A stretch of 64,000 nucleotides of DNA from Candidatus Aminicenantota bacterium (GTDB lineage Bacteria > Acidobacteriota > Aminicenantia > Aminicenantales > Aminicenantaceae), in contig WVZL01000029.1 in the NCBI GenBank assembly GCA_011772495.1, forward strand, positions 23,930 to 87,929, written 5' to 3'. The notes under the pieces were generated by a model. It did not search any database. It had not been told where the DNA came from and worked only from the letters and a program-made list of their open reading frames with translations. Position numbers and translations under genes: made by a program. Shown here one piece after another: positions 16,434 through 24,224 of this stretch. The number at the start of each line of letters is the position of its first letter. Within the stretch, counting starts at the first letter, position 1.

Positions 16434-16462
16434 TTTACTCTTGAGGAGTCTTATGTTATAAA
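16434..16462 (+). promoter_or_regulatory. candidate sigma-70 promoter of the M50 protease gene
   Basis: TTTACT (16434-16439), 17-base spacer, TATAAA (16457-16462). The start codon at 16478 would then lie only about 9 bases into the transcript, matching the lack of a visible Shine-Dalgarno sequence. Confidence 0.45.
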
Positions 16463-16477
16463 TAGCTCTGGTCTAAA

Positions 16478-17158
16478 ATGGGCATCGTTACTTTTATTAT
16501 CTCAATTTTTGTTCTCCTCTTTGCTATCACTGTCCACGAAGCAGCCCACGGTTGGGCTGCCCATAAAATGGGAGATCCGACAGCTTTCAGCCTGGGCAGA
16601 GTTACTCTTAATCCCATACCTCATATTGATCCCATAGGTACAATCATTTTTCCTGTTATTTTGGCTATCATGGGGGCGCCCGTTTTTGGTTGGGCCAAAC
16701 CTGTTCCTGTCAATCCTCTCAATCTGAGAAATCCCCGCCGCGACAACCTCTGGATCTCTGCGGCTGGACCTGCCTCAAACTTGACCGCAGCTGCCTTGGC
16801 TATGATCGGGATTTTATTTCTCAAGCTGATAAGACCCGAAGTGAGCTATTTCCTCCGAAACTTCCTCCTGGCAAGGGGAGGTTTTCCTCGAGGCTTTTAT
16901 CCCCTTGAGGGTTTGGCTCTCATCCTATTTTTCATGGTCTTGATCAACTGTTATTTAGCTGTTTTTAACCTGATTCCTATTCCTCCCCTTGATGGAAGTG
17001 GAGTCTTGATGGGATTCCTCTCCGAGGAAGCGGCTGCCAAATACGACCGTCTTCGTCCCTTCGGCTTTCTCATCATCTTGGGACTGATCTGGTTAGGCCT
17101 TCTCCATGTTATCATCAGGCCAATTCAATTCATCATCTTCAGGCTTATTCTATTCTAG
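16478..17158 (+). CDS. M50-family site-2-type membrane metalloprotease
   Basis: 226 residues, several hydrophobic segments. Seen: the HExxH zinc motif within a membrane segment (VHEAAHGWAAHKMGD) and the second conserved motif NLIPIPPLDGSGVL carrying the third ligand Asp. No PDZ domain, so this is the short YwhC/Rv-type group rather than RseP. By family it cuts membrane-embedded peptides; the substrate is unknown. Directly followed by trpS, two bases after the stop, a pairing often seen in bacteria. Confidence 0.92.
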   Translation: MGIVTFIISIFVLLFAITVHEAAHGWAAHKMGDPTAFSLGRVTLNPIPHIDPIGTIIFPVILAIMGAPVFGWAKPVPVNPLNLRNPRRDNLWISAAGPASNLTAAALAMIGILFLKLIRPEVSYFLRNFLLARGGFPRGFYPLEGLALILFFMVLINCYLAVFNLIPIPPLDGSGVLMGFLSEEAAAKYDRLRPFGFLIILGLIWLGLLHVIIRPIQFIIFRLILF

Positions 17159-17160
17159 TG

Positions 17161-18147
17161 ATGGCCGAGAAAAAGACTGTTCTCAGCGGAATGAGACCCA
17201 CCGGACCTCTGCATCTTGGTCACCTGGCTGGAGCGCTGCGCAATTGGCTTCAGTTGCAAGACCAATATCAATGTTTTTACACCATCGTCCCCTGGCATGC
17301 TTTGAGCTCTGAGTACCAGAATTCTAAATCCATCAAAGGATTCACCTATGAGTATGCTCTGGGCTGGCTGAGTTTCGGATTAGACCCGGAAAAAAGTGTT
17401 CTCTTTGTCCAATCCGAGGTTAAAGAACACGCTGAGCTCCATCTTCTCCTTTCCATGATCATTCCCCTTCCTTGGCTCCAAAGAGTGCCCACCTTTAAAG
17501 AAGCTCAAAGAGAAGTTACCGATAGAGACTTGAATACTTATGGGTTCCTTGGTTATCCAGTGCTCCAAACTGCGGACATCGTCATTTACAAGGCCAATTA
17601 TGTTCCGGTGGGAGAAGACCAGGCCTTTCACCTCGAATTGGCTCGGGAAATCGTGAGGAAGTTTAACTCTCTTTTTAAACCAGTGTTTCCAGAGCCCCAA
17701 ATACTATTGACAGAAGTTCCCAAGCTGGCAGGCACAGACGGGCGCAAGATGAGTAACTCCTATGGCAACACGATTAACCTTGATGATTCTCCAGATATGA
17801 TTCGAAAGAAGATCGCTCCCATGAAGACCGATACGCGCCGAAAACGGAAGACAGATCCCGGGGAGCCTGATGATTGTCCTGTTTTCACCCTGCATAAAGC
17901 CTTTGTCGAGGAAGAAAAAAGAGAATACCTGGCTCAGGGATGCCGCACCGCTGGGATAGGCTGTTTAGAGTGCAAGAATGTGGTCATAGATTATATAAAT
18001 GAGTTGCTCTCTCCTTATCGAGATAAAAAAAGAAAATACGAAAAAGATCCAAAGCTTGTCTGGGACATTCTCGAAGAGGGAAATAAAAAAGCCCGGAAGG
18101 TGGCTCAAGAAACCATGGAAGAAGTTCGGGCTGCCATCGGTATCTGA
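17161..18147 (+). CDS. trpS: tryptophan--tRNA ligase
   Basis: 328 residues from the ATG at 17161 (a GTG one codon earlier is possible). Class I synthetase: HIGH-type motif GPLHLGHLAG and KMSKS-type motif GTDGRKMSNSYGN. Charges tRNA-Trp in the cytoplasm. Sits between the M50 protease gene and scpA in one plus-strand run. Confidence 0.96.
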   Translation: MAEKKTVLSGMRPTGPLHLGHLAGALRNWLQLQDQYQCFYTIVPWHALSSEYQNSKSIKGFTYEYALGWLSFGLDPEKSVLFVQSEVKEHAELHLLLSMIIPLPWLQRVPTFKEAQREVTDRDLNTYGFLGYPVLQTADIVIYKANYVPVGEDQAFHLELAREIVRKFNSLFKPVFPEPQILLTEVPKLAGTDGRKMSNSYGNTINLDDSPDMIRKKIAPMKTDTRRKRKTDPGEPDDCPVFTLHKAFVEEEKREYLAQGCRTAGIGCLECKNVVIDYINELLSPYRDKKRKYEKDPKLVWDILEEGNKKARKVAQETMEEVRAAIGI

Positions 18148-18166
18148 ATGAGCGTCTAGAGCCTTG

Positions 18167-18901
18167 ATGGAAAGCGCAGAAACCTACCAGGTTAACTTGG
18201 AAGTCTTCCAAGGCCCCCTAGACCTTCTCCTCTTTTTGATAAGAAAACAAAAAATTGATATCCATGATATTCCTGTAGCGACGATAACCCAGGAATACCT
18301 ACAATATCTCGAGCAAAAAGAAAAGATAAACCTAGATCGTGAAGCTGAATTCCTGCTCATGGCCGCCCTGTTGATTTACATCAAATCTCAAATGCTCCTT
18401 CCTAGAGAGGCAACTCTCGAGGAAGAAGAGGATCCCCGCCAGTCATTGGTCCATCGTCTTTTGGATTATCAGAAAATGAAAGCGGCTAGCACGCTGTTAA
18501 GAAAAAAAGAAGCTGAAGAGCTGCTGAAATGGAAGAGAACGTTCTTGCCTCCCTTTTTGGAGACAGAAGACCTGGATTTAATAGAAGTTTCTTTGTTTGA
18601 CCTTGCCGAAGCCTTCTTTACAGTCATGAAAAAAAAAGAGAGAGGGGATTTCCAGGTCATCAAGAGAAAAGAATATTCAGTCGAAGAAAAAACTGAGGAA
18701 ATTCTGGCTATCCTCAGGGAGAATTCGTATCTCGATTTTCTGGATTTTTTTGCCCGACAGGTCACTCTTGAAGAAGCTCTCGTTTCCTTTTTCAGCCTCC
18801 TCGAACTCATCAAGGCCAGAAGAGTTATCGCGGTTCAAGAAAAGCTTTTTCAATCCATCAAAGTCTGGATTACGAAAGATCCAGCTACTGGTCAAAACTG
18901 A
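18167..18901 (+). CDS. scpA: segregation and condensation protein A
   Basis: 244 residues from ATG 18167 (TTG one codon earlier). N-terminal signature NLEVFQGPLDLLLFLIRKQKIDIHDIPVATITQEYL is typical of the ScpA kleisin. With ScpB and Smc it forms the bacterial condensin that organises the chromosome. Overlaps scpB by one base, so the two are translationally coupled. The C-terminal winged-helix part (SFFSLLELIKARRVIAVQ) is intact. Confidence 0.95.
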   Translation: MESAETYQVNLEVFQGPLDLLLFLIRKQKIDIHDIPVATITQEYLQYLEQKEKINLDREAEFLLMAALLIYIKSQMLLPREATLEEEEDPRQSLVHRLLDYQKMKAASTLLRKKEAEELLKWKRTFLPPFLETEDLDLIEVSLFDLAEAFFTVMKKKERGDFQVIKRKEYSVEEKTEEILAILRENSYLDFLDFFARQVTLEEALVSFFSLLELIKARRVIAVQEKLFQSIKVWITKDPATGQN

Positions 18902-19449
18902 TGAACAATCGTCTAAAAACGATCATCGAAGCCCTGATCTTCATTTCTCAGAAACCTCTCACCCTGGAGAAAATAAAAGATGTTCTGGAGGAATTTCCCT
19001 CTAAAGACATTGACCAGGCCATCGAAGAGCTTCTCCAAAGCTTCAGCTCCAATGAGAGGGGAATCCAGATCATCCCATCCGCCGGAGGCTATATCTTCGC
19101 CACCAAGCCTGAGGATGACCGTTGGATAAGGCGTCTTCTCATGATCGAAAGAAAAAACAAGCTCTCTCTGGCCGCCCTAGAAACCCTATCTACCATAGCC
19201 TATCATCAACCCATAACTCTGTCGGAAATCTCCGCTCTAAGAGATACAGATTCTTCTCATACCCTGAAAACGCTCCTCCATAAAAAATTGATCAAGATCG
19301 TGGGAAGAAAAAAATCCCCGGGCAGACCCCTAATCTACCGAACTTCTGATAAATTCTTAACGTATTTTGGACTCAACAGCCTCAGCGAGCTACCCACTCA
19401 AGAGGAAATTTCTAAAATCATGGAAGAGGGCGAAGACATAAAAGAGTAG
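18901..19449 (+). CDS. scpB: segregation and condensation protein B
   Basis: 182 residues. Seen: N-terminal IIEALIFISQKPLTLEKI and the second winged-helix signature LSLAALETLSTIAYHQPITLSEI, then KKLIKIVGRKKSPGRPLIYRTSDKFLTYFGL. Partner of ScpA in the condensin complex. Its ATG overlaps the scpA stop (TGATG). Confidence 0.95.
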   Translation: MNNRLKTIIEALIFISQKPLTLEKIKDVLEEFPSKDIDQAIEELLQSFSSNERGIQIIPSAGGYIFATKPEDDRWIRRLLMIERKNKLSLAALETLSTIAYHQPITLSEISALRDTDSSHTLKTLLHKKLIKIVGRKKSPGRPLIYRTSDKFLTYFGLNSLSELPTQEEISKIMEEGEDIKE

Positions 19450-19515
19450 GTCAGGGGATGCCTTTTCAAAACCTTCAAAATGTGAGTTAAGTTATGGTTT
19501 CACCTATAGTTAGGA

Positions 19516-19545
19516 TTGACAAAAAGGTCTAAGATAAGATAGTAT
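19516..19545 (+). promoter_or_regulatory. candidate sigma-70 promoter of the ispH-rpsA operon
   Basis: TTGACA (19516-19521), 18-base spacer, TAGTAT (19540-19545), about 26 bases before the ispH start, which has no clear Shine-Dalgarno sequence. Confidence 0.55.
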
Positions 19546-19571
19546 TACTAATTACCTTTTAAATTAAATAA

Positions 19572-20450
19572 ATGGAAATCATTGTCGCTAATAATTGTGG
19601 TTTATGCTATGGGGTGAAAAGAGCTTTAAGGATAGCCAAGGAAACTAGAGAGAGGAAAAAGGGCAAAGTTTTCACCTTGGGAGACTTGATCCATAATCCT
19701 CGCGTGGTCTCAGAATTAAAGAGCCAGGGCATAGAGCCGGCTGAGAAACTGGGAGAAATTCAAGAAGGAACCATCATTATCAGAAGTCATGGAGTGTCCC
19801 CCAAAAATTACCGATTATTAACCCAAAAGAAAATCATAATTATTGACGCGACCTGCCCTATCGTTAAAAAAATCCAAAAATTGGTCGAGCGCCTAGCCAA
19901 GGAGAAAAGCGAAATCATCCTGGTCGGCAACAGGAAGCATCCAGAAATAAAAGGACTCATCGGGTACAGCCAGAAAAAAGGGATTATCATAGAAAACGAA
20001 GACCAGGCTAGAAAATTGCCCTATAAAAAAAGGAGAGCCGTTCTTGCTCAATCCACCCAGGATTTGTCTCTTTTTAAAAAGATCGTGGCTGTACTCATCG
20101 AAAAGACAAAAGAATTGAGAGTTTACAATACTATTTGTCTCTCTACCCAAACTCGTCAAAGGTCAACTTCAGAGCTTGCTTCTCGAGTGGATACTCTCTT
20201 CATAGTGGGAGGAAAGAATAGTTCTAACACCAATAAACTTTTCCACATCTCAAAAAGTATTTTAGCCAATACTCATTTCGTTGAGAGTGCTGAAGAAATA
20301 GAACCAGAAATGCTGAAGAAAGCTAAAAAAATTGGCATTTCAGGAGGAGCTTCTACGCCTCCTGAAGCTATTGAAGAGGTTGTTTTCAAGATCAAAAATA
20401 ACTTCAAACACAAAACTCAAAGGGAGAATGTCATTCCATGTCAGACCTAA
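19572..20450 (+). CDS. ispH: 4-hydroxy-3-methylbut-2-enyl diphosphate reductase
   Basis: 292 residues. Last step of the MEP isoprenoid pathway, giving IPP and DMAPP. The three cluster cysteines are in NCGLCYGVKRAL, DATCPIVKKI and NTICLSTQTRQ; HNPRVV and IIRSHGV are also conserved. The gene overlaps rpsA by 13 bases; close IspH-S1 linkage, including true fusions, is known in Firmicutes, but here the two are separate frames. Confidence 0.96.
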   Translation: MEIIVANNCGLCYGVKRALRIAKETRERKKGKVFTLGDLIHNPRVVSELKSQGIEPAEKLGEIQEGTIIIRSHGVSPKNYRLLTQKKIIIIDATCPIVKKIQKLVERLAKEKSEIILVGNRKHPEIKGLIGYSQKKGIIIENEDQARKLPYKKRRAVLAQSTQDLSLFKKIVAVLIEKTKELRVYNTICLSTQTRQRSTSELASRVDTLFIVGGKNSSNTNKLFHISKSILANTHFVESAEEIEPEMLKKAKKIGISGGASTPPEAIEEVVFKIKNNFKHKTQRENVIPCQT

Positions 20451-22183
20451 GCAAAAACCCCGACAAAGAAGAAAAGATATCTGCTGAAGATTATCAAAAT
20501 CTGGTTGAAAAATACCAGTTCAGTGCCCAGGAAATTGCTCCTGGAAAAATAGCTAAAGGCAAAGTCATTAAGATCTCTCCAACTCATGTCCTGGTAGATA
20601 TTGGCTTTAAATCAGAAGGGATTATCCCCAGCGAAGATTTTGAGGACAAGAAAGAAATTGAAAAAATTCAGGTCGGAGATAATATTGAAGCGGTCTTAGA
20701 AAGAACAGATAGGGAGGGTTACCTCATCCTATCCAAAAGAAAAGCAGATGTGATCAAAGCTTTAGATAGTCTAGAGAAAGCATACAACCGCGATGGCTGG
20801 ATAAGCGGAACAATCACCGAAAGAATAAAAAACGGCTACACAGTAGATGTGGGGCTAAAAACTTTTCTCCCCGACTCTCATGCGGATATAAGAACAGTAA
20901 AAGAACCCGAAAAACTCATCGGTAGTCAACACAAATTCAAGGTCATAAAATTTGACAGACAAAGTGAAAACGCAGTCCTTTCCCGAAAACTCTTCCTTCA
21001 AGATGAAAGGGTGAAAAGAAAAAGGCGGGTTTTTAGCACCCTAAGTAAGGGACAAAAAATTAAAGGACAGGTCAAGACACTAACGAATTTCGGAGCTTTT
21101 ATTGATTTAGGAGGAGTGGAAGGGCTTCTTCATATTTCAGACATGTCCTGGGGAAAAATCAATCATCCCGACGAAATCTTCCAAGTCGGACAAGAAGTTG
21201 AAGTGGTCGTCCTCAACTTTAATGAAAAAGACGAAAAAATTTCCCTCGGATACAAGCAACTCTTCCCCGATCCCTGGGAAAATCTGGAAGAAAAATATGA
21301 AGTTGGACAAAAGGTGGATGGAAAGGTCGTCAGCCTGACAGATTTTGGAGCCTTCATAAAATTAGAGAGCGGTGTGGAGGGCTTGGTTCACATTTCAGAC
21401 CTGACTTGGTCTCGCAAACTCGTCCATCCCAAAAAAGTGCTTACTCCTGGTGAAGATGTGGTGGTGACGATTTTAGATATAAACCCTACCAGTAAAAGAA
21501 TCTCTCTAGGCCTGAAGCAGGTTACCCCTCACCCCTTAGAAATCCTCAAGCAGAGGTTCAGCCCCGGTTCTCGCATCAAGGGTAAAATAACCAGCATCAC
21601 AGATTTTGGTGCTTTCCTGGAAGTCGAGAAGGGAATCGAAGGGCTTATTCATATCTCGGATATCAGTTGGGAAAAGATTAATCATCCCTCTGAAAAACTC
21701 AAGGTGGGAGACGAGGTCGAAGCTGTTATCCTTAACATTGATGTGCAGAAGCAAAAATTATCCCTAGGAATCAAACAGTTAGAAGGGGATATATGGGAAG
21801 ATTTCTTTGCCCGGCAGAAAATCGGAGACTTGGTTAAAACAAAAATCGTGCGGATCACAGATTTTGGTGCTTTCGTGGAAATAACTCCAGGTATAGAAGG
21901 AGTGGTTTTCCTTTCAGAGCTCGATGAGAAAAAAATCGAGGATCCCAGCGAAGCTTTCTCGATCGGCGAGGAAAAAATCGCCAAGATCCTTAAAATGGAC
22001 CCCAAGAGCAAGAAAATATCTCTCAGTTTTAAATTGGCTCAGATTGAGATGCAAAAATTAGAGTATCAAAGATACATGCAAAGCCAGGATAACAAAACGA
22101 CTCTGGGCGATATCATGAAAGACCAACTCATCAAAATCAGCAAAACGAGTAAAAAAACCAAAAAAAAGGAGGAAAAGAAATGA
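20438..22183 (+). CDS. rpsA: 30S ribosomal protein S1 with six S1 domains
   Basis: 581 residues. Six OB-fold S1 repeats can be counted, the last four with the strong NFGAFID/TDFGAFIK...EGLVHISDLTW pattern and the first two divergent, as in canonical long S1. Binds mRNA for translation initiation. A lysine-rich tail ends the protein. The start (GGGAG about 12 bases upstream) lies within the end of ispH, and the gene overlaps the HU gene by four bases. Confidence 0.95.
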   Translation: MSDLSKNPDKEEKISAEDYQNLVEKYQFSAQEIAPGKIAKGKVIKISPTHVLVDIGFKSEGIIPSEDFEDKKEIEKIQVGDNIEAVLERTDREGYLILSKRKADVIKALDSLEKAYNRDGWISGTITERIKNGYTVDVGLKTFLPDSHADIRTVKEPEKLIGSQHKFKVIKFDRQSENAVLSRKLFLQDERVKRKRRVFSTLSKGQKIKGQVKTLTNFGAFIDLGGVEGLLHISDMSWGKINHPDEIFQVGQEVEVVVLNFNEKDEKISLGYKQLFPDPWENLEEKYEVGQKVDGKVVSLTDFGAFIKLESGVEGLVHISDLTWSRKLVHPKKVLTPGEDVVVTILDINPTSKRISLGLKQVTPHPLEILKQRFSPGSRIKGKITSITDFGAFLEVEKGIEGLIHISDISWEKINHPSEKLKVGDEVEAVILNIDVQKQKLSLGIKQLEGDIWEDFFARQKIGDLVKTKIVRITDFGAFVEITPGIEGVVFLSELDEKKIEDPSEAFSIGEEKIAKILKMDPKSKKISLSFKLAQIEMQKLEYQRYMQSQDNKTTLGDIMKDQLIKISKTSKKTKKKEEKK

Positions 22184-22455
22184 TAAAAGCAGACCTTATT
22201 AACAAATTGGCCAAAGAGATGAGAATTGCCCGACAAGAGGCTGAAACGGGCGTCAATCTTTTTTTTGATATACTCAAAGAGGCTCTTCTCAGAGGAGAAG
22301 AGATAGAATTGAGAGGATTCGGCAGTTTCCGATTTCGAAAGAGAAGTTCTCGTTCGGGAAGGAATCCTAGGACTGGAGAACCGGTCAACGTTCCTCCTAA
22401 AAAGGTATTGTATTTCAAACCGAGCAAACTCTTGAAAGAAATGATTAATAAATAA
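22180..22455 (+). CDS. HU/IHF-family DNA-binding protein
   Basis: 91 residues, typical length. Seen: the beta-arm region GFGSFRFRKRSSRSGRNPRTGEPVNVPPKKVLYFKPSKLL. AAGGAGG precedes the ATG, which overlaps the rpsA stop (ATGA). Bends DNA as a dimer. The rpsA followed by IHF-beta order resembles proteobacterial rpsA-ihfB, but the sequence alone does not separate HU from IHF. Confidence 0.93.
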   Translation: MIKADLINKLAKEMRIARQEAETGVNLFFDILKEALLRGEEIELRGFGSFRFRKRSSRSGRNPRTGEPVNVPPKKVLYFKPSKLLKEMINK

Positions 22456-22940
22456 TGGAATACATATCGGCTCCCTGGAGAGAGGAATACGTCAAAAACA
22501 TATACAAGATGACTGAATGCATTTTCTGTCGCGCTCTTAGGCTGAAAAACGATAGAAAGGCCTATATCCTCCACCGAGGTAGTCACAACTTCATAATGCT
22601 GAATAAATTCCCCTATACTCCCGGCCACTTGATAATCGCTCCTTACAGACATATTGCCTCTTTCGATAGAGCTAAAAAAGAAATAACCCATGAGATGACT
22701 GATTTCCTCAAGCTGAGCCTTAAGGTGCTGAAAAAAAAGTACCATCCTCATGGATTCAACACAGGAATGAATTTGGGAAACAGTGCAGGCGCGGGAGTTG
22801 CTGATCATTACCACCTTCACGTCATTCCCCGCTGGGTCGGGGATTCAAATTTCATGCCTTTGGTGGGCAAGACGAAAGTGACCCTCGAAGACTTGAACAC
22901 GACTTATGATCGGCTTCTTCCTGTATTCCAGAAAGGTTAA
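22455..22940 (+). CDS. HIT-family nucleotide hydrolase/phosphorylase
   Basis: 161 residues. Histidine triad DHYHLHVIPRW and an N-terminal ECIFCRAL; the NKFPYTPGHLIIAPYRHIASF segment is that of the Ap4A phosphorylase-like branch. By family it cleaves dinucleoside polyphosphates or nucleoside phosphoramidates. The start shares a base with the HU stop. Confidence 0.93.
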   Translation: MEYISAPWREEYVKNIYKMTECIFCRALRLKNDRKAYILHRGSHNFIMLNKFPYTPGHLIIAPYRHIASFDRAKKEITHEMTDFLKLSLKVLKKKYHPHGFNTGMNLGNSAGAGVADHYHLHVIPRWVGDSNFMPLVGKTKVTLEDLNTTYDRLLPVFQKG

Positions 22941-23019
22941 AAGAAAAAGACCTAACAGAAAGCATAGAATAGCCTTTACAATTGCTTCCTCCTCAAAAGC
23001 AGGTTTCAAGAGATATGGA

Positions 23020-24168
23020 ATGAATTTTGAACTCACCGAAGACCAAAAATTAGTCCAGGAAATGGTAAGGGATTTCAGCCAAAAGGAGATTATTCCTATG
23101 GCCAAATCCTTGGAAGAGAGTCATGCCTATCCGAATGAACTCTTAAAAAAATTGTCAGATCTTGGAATCCTGGGGATGACCATCCCTCCTGAATACGAAG
23201 GAATAAGAACAGACTCCCTCTCCCTTGTTCTCGCTCTCGAAGAATTGAGTAAAGTCCTGCCTTCCATTTCTGTGATTATCAGTGTCCATTGTTCCCTCTT
23301 CTGTTATTCCATCTTAAAATTTGGTACCAAACAGCAAAAAGAGAAATATCTCCCTCAAGCAGCTAAAGGAAAGATCATAGGAGCCTTCTCCCTGACTGAG
23401 CCTGGGGCAGGCTCTGATGCTACGAATTTGAAAACAAAATCCGTAAAAAGAGGAGACAAGTATATCTTAAACGGTACCAAATCATGGATCACCACCGGAA
23501 GCGAATCGGATGCCTTCATAATCTTTGCCGCCGCAGACACAGAAGCAAAGCTTAAAAGACTGAATGCCTTTATCGTCGAGAAAAGCTTGCCTGGACTGCA
23601 GGTCTCAAAAATAGAAGAAAAAATGGGACTCCATTCCTCTCCAACCGCAGATATTGTTTTGGAAGAATGCCAGGTTCCAGCAGAAAATCTATTGGGCGAA
23701 GAAGGAAAGGGAAGCTCCATCGCCTTCCACTGTCTTGACCGTTCCCGAGTAGGCATCGCCGCTCAATCGGTGGGGATTTCTCAACGGGCTTTAGATGAAG
23801 CAGCACGATATGCGAAACAAAGAGAAGCCTTCGGAAAAAAGATTGCTGAATTTCAAGCTCTTCAGTTTATGATTGCCGACATGTCAACACTCATTGATGC
23901 TGCTCGATTATTAACATACAAGGCTGCTTCTTTATGCGACACAGGAAAACCTTTCACTAAAGAAGCTTCCATGGCGAAACTTTTTGCGTCCGAAGCGGCC
24001 AACAAAATCGCCTACCAGGCCTTACAGATTCATGGAGGGTACGGCTACTCGAAGGAATTTTTTGTAGAGCAAATCTACCGGGACGCCAGAGTACTGACCA
24101 TATATGAGGGCACATCAGAGATTCAACGCCTAGTCATCGCCCGAAACCTTCTTACAGAATATGAATAA
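23020..24168 (+). CDS. acyl-CoA dehydrogenase
   Basis: 382 residues from the ATG at 23020, where homology begins (MNFELTEDQKLVQEMVRDF); a longer frame from 22906 overlaps the HIT gene and adds 38 basic, non-family residues. FAD enzyme that oxidises acyl-CoA to enoyl-CoA, passing electrons to ETF. Seen: SLTEPGAGSDATNLKT, WITTGSESDAFI, and the catalytic Glu in YEGTSEIQRLVIARNLL. Short- or branched-chain type by resemblance; chain length cannot be fixed. No etf genes nearby. Confidence 0.94.
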   Translation: MNFELTEDQKLVQEMVRDFSQKEIIPMAKSLEESHAYPNELLKKLSDLGILGMTIPPEYEGIRTDSLSLVLALEELSKVLPSISVIISVHCSLFCYSILKFGTKQQKEKYLPQAAKGKIIGAFSLTEPGAGSDATNLKTKSVKRGDKYILNGTKSWITTGSESDAFIIFAAADTEAKLKRLNAFIVEKSLPGLQVSKIEEKMGLHSSPTADIVLEECQVPAENLLGEEGKGSSIAFHCLDRSRVGIAAQSVGISQRALDEAARYAKQREAFGKKIAEFQALQFMIADMSTLIDAARLLTYKAASLCDTGKPFTKEASMAKLFASEAANKIAYQALQIHGGYGYSKEFFVEQIYRDARVLTIYEGTSEIQRLVIARNLLTEYE

Positions 24169-24171
24169 AAA

Positions 24172-24216
24172 ACTAAACAAACTGGATAAACTAGACTAAC
24201 TAGATAAACTAGAAAG
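24172..24216. repeat. five 9-nt tandem repeats, consensus ACTAGATAA
   Basis: Units ACTAAACAA, ACTGGATAA, ACTAGACTA, ACTAGATAA, ACTAGAAAG follow without gaps between the acyl-CoA dehydrogenase stop and the ribosome binding site of the next gene. A related set is at 62603-62647. Confidence 0.65.
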
Positions 24217-24224
24217 GTGAAGTC

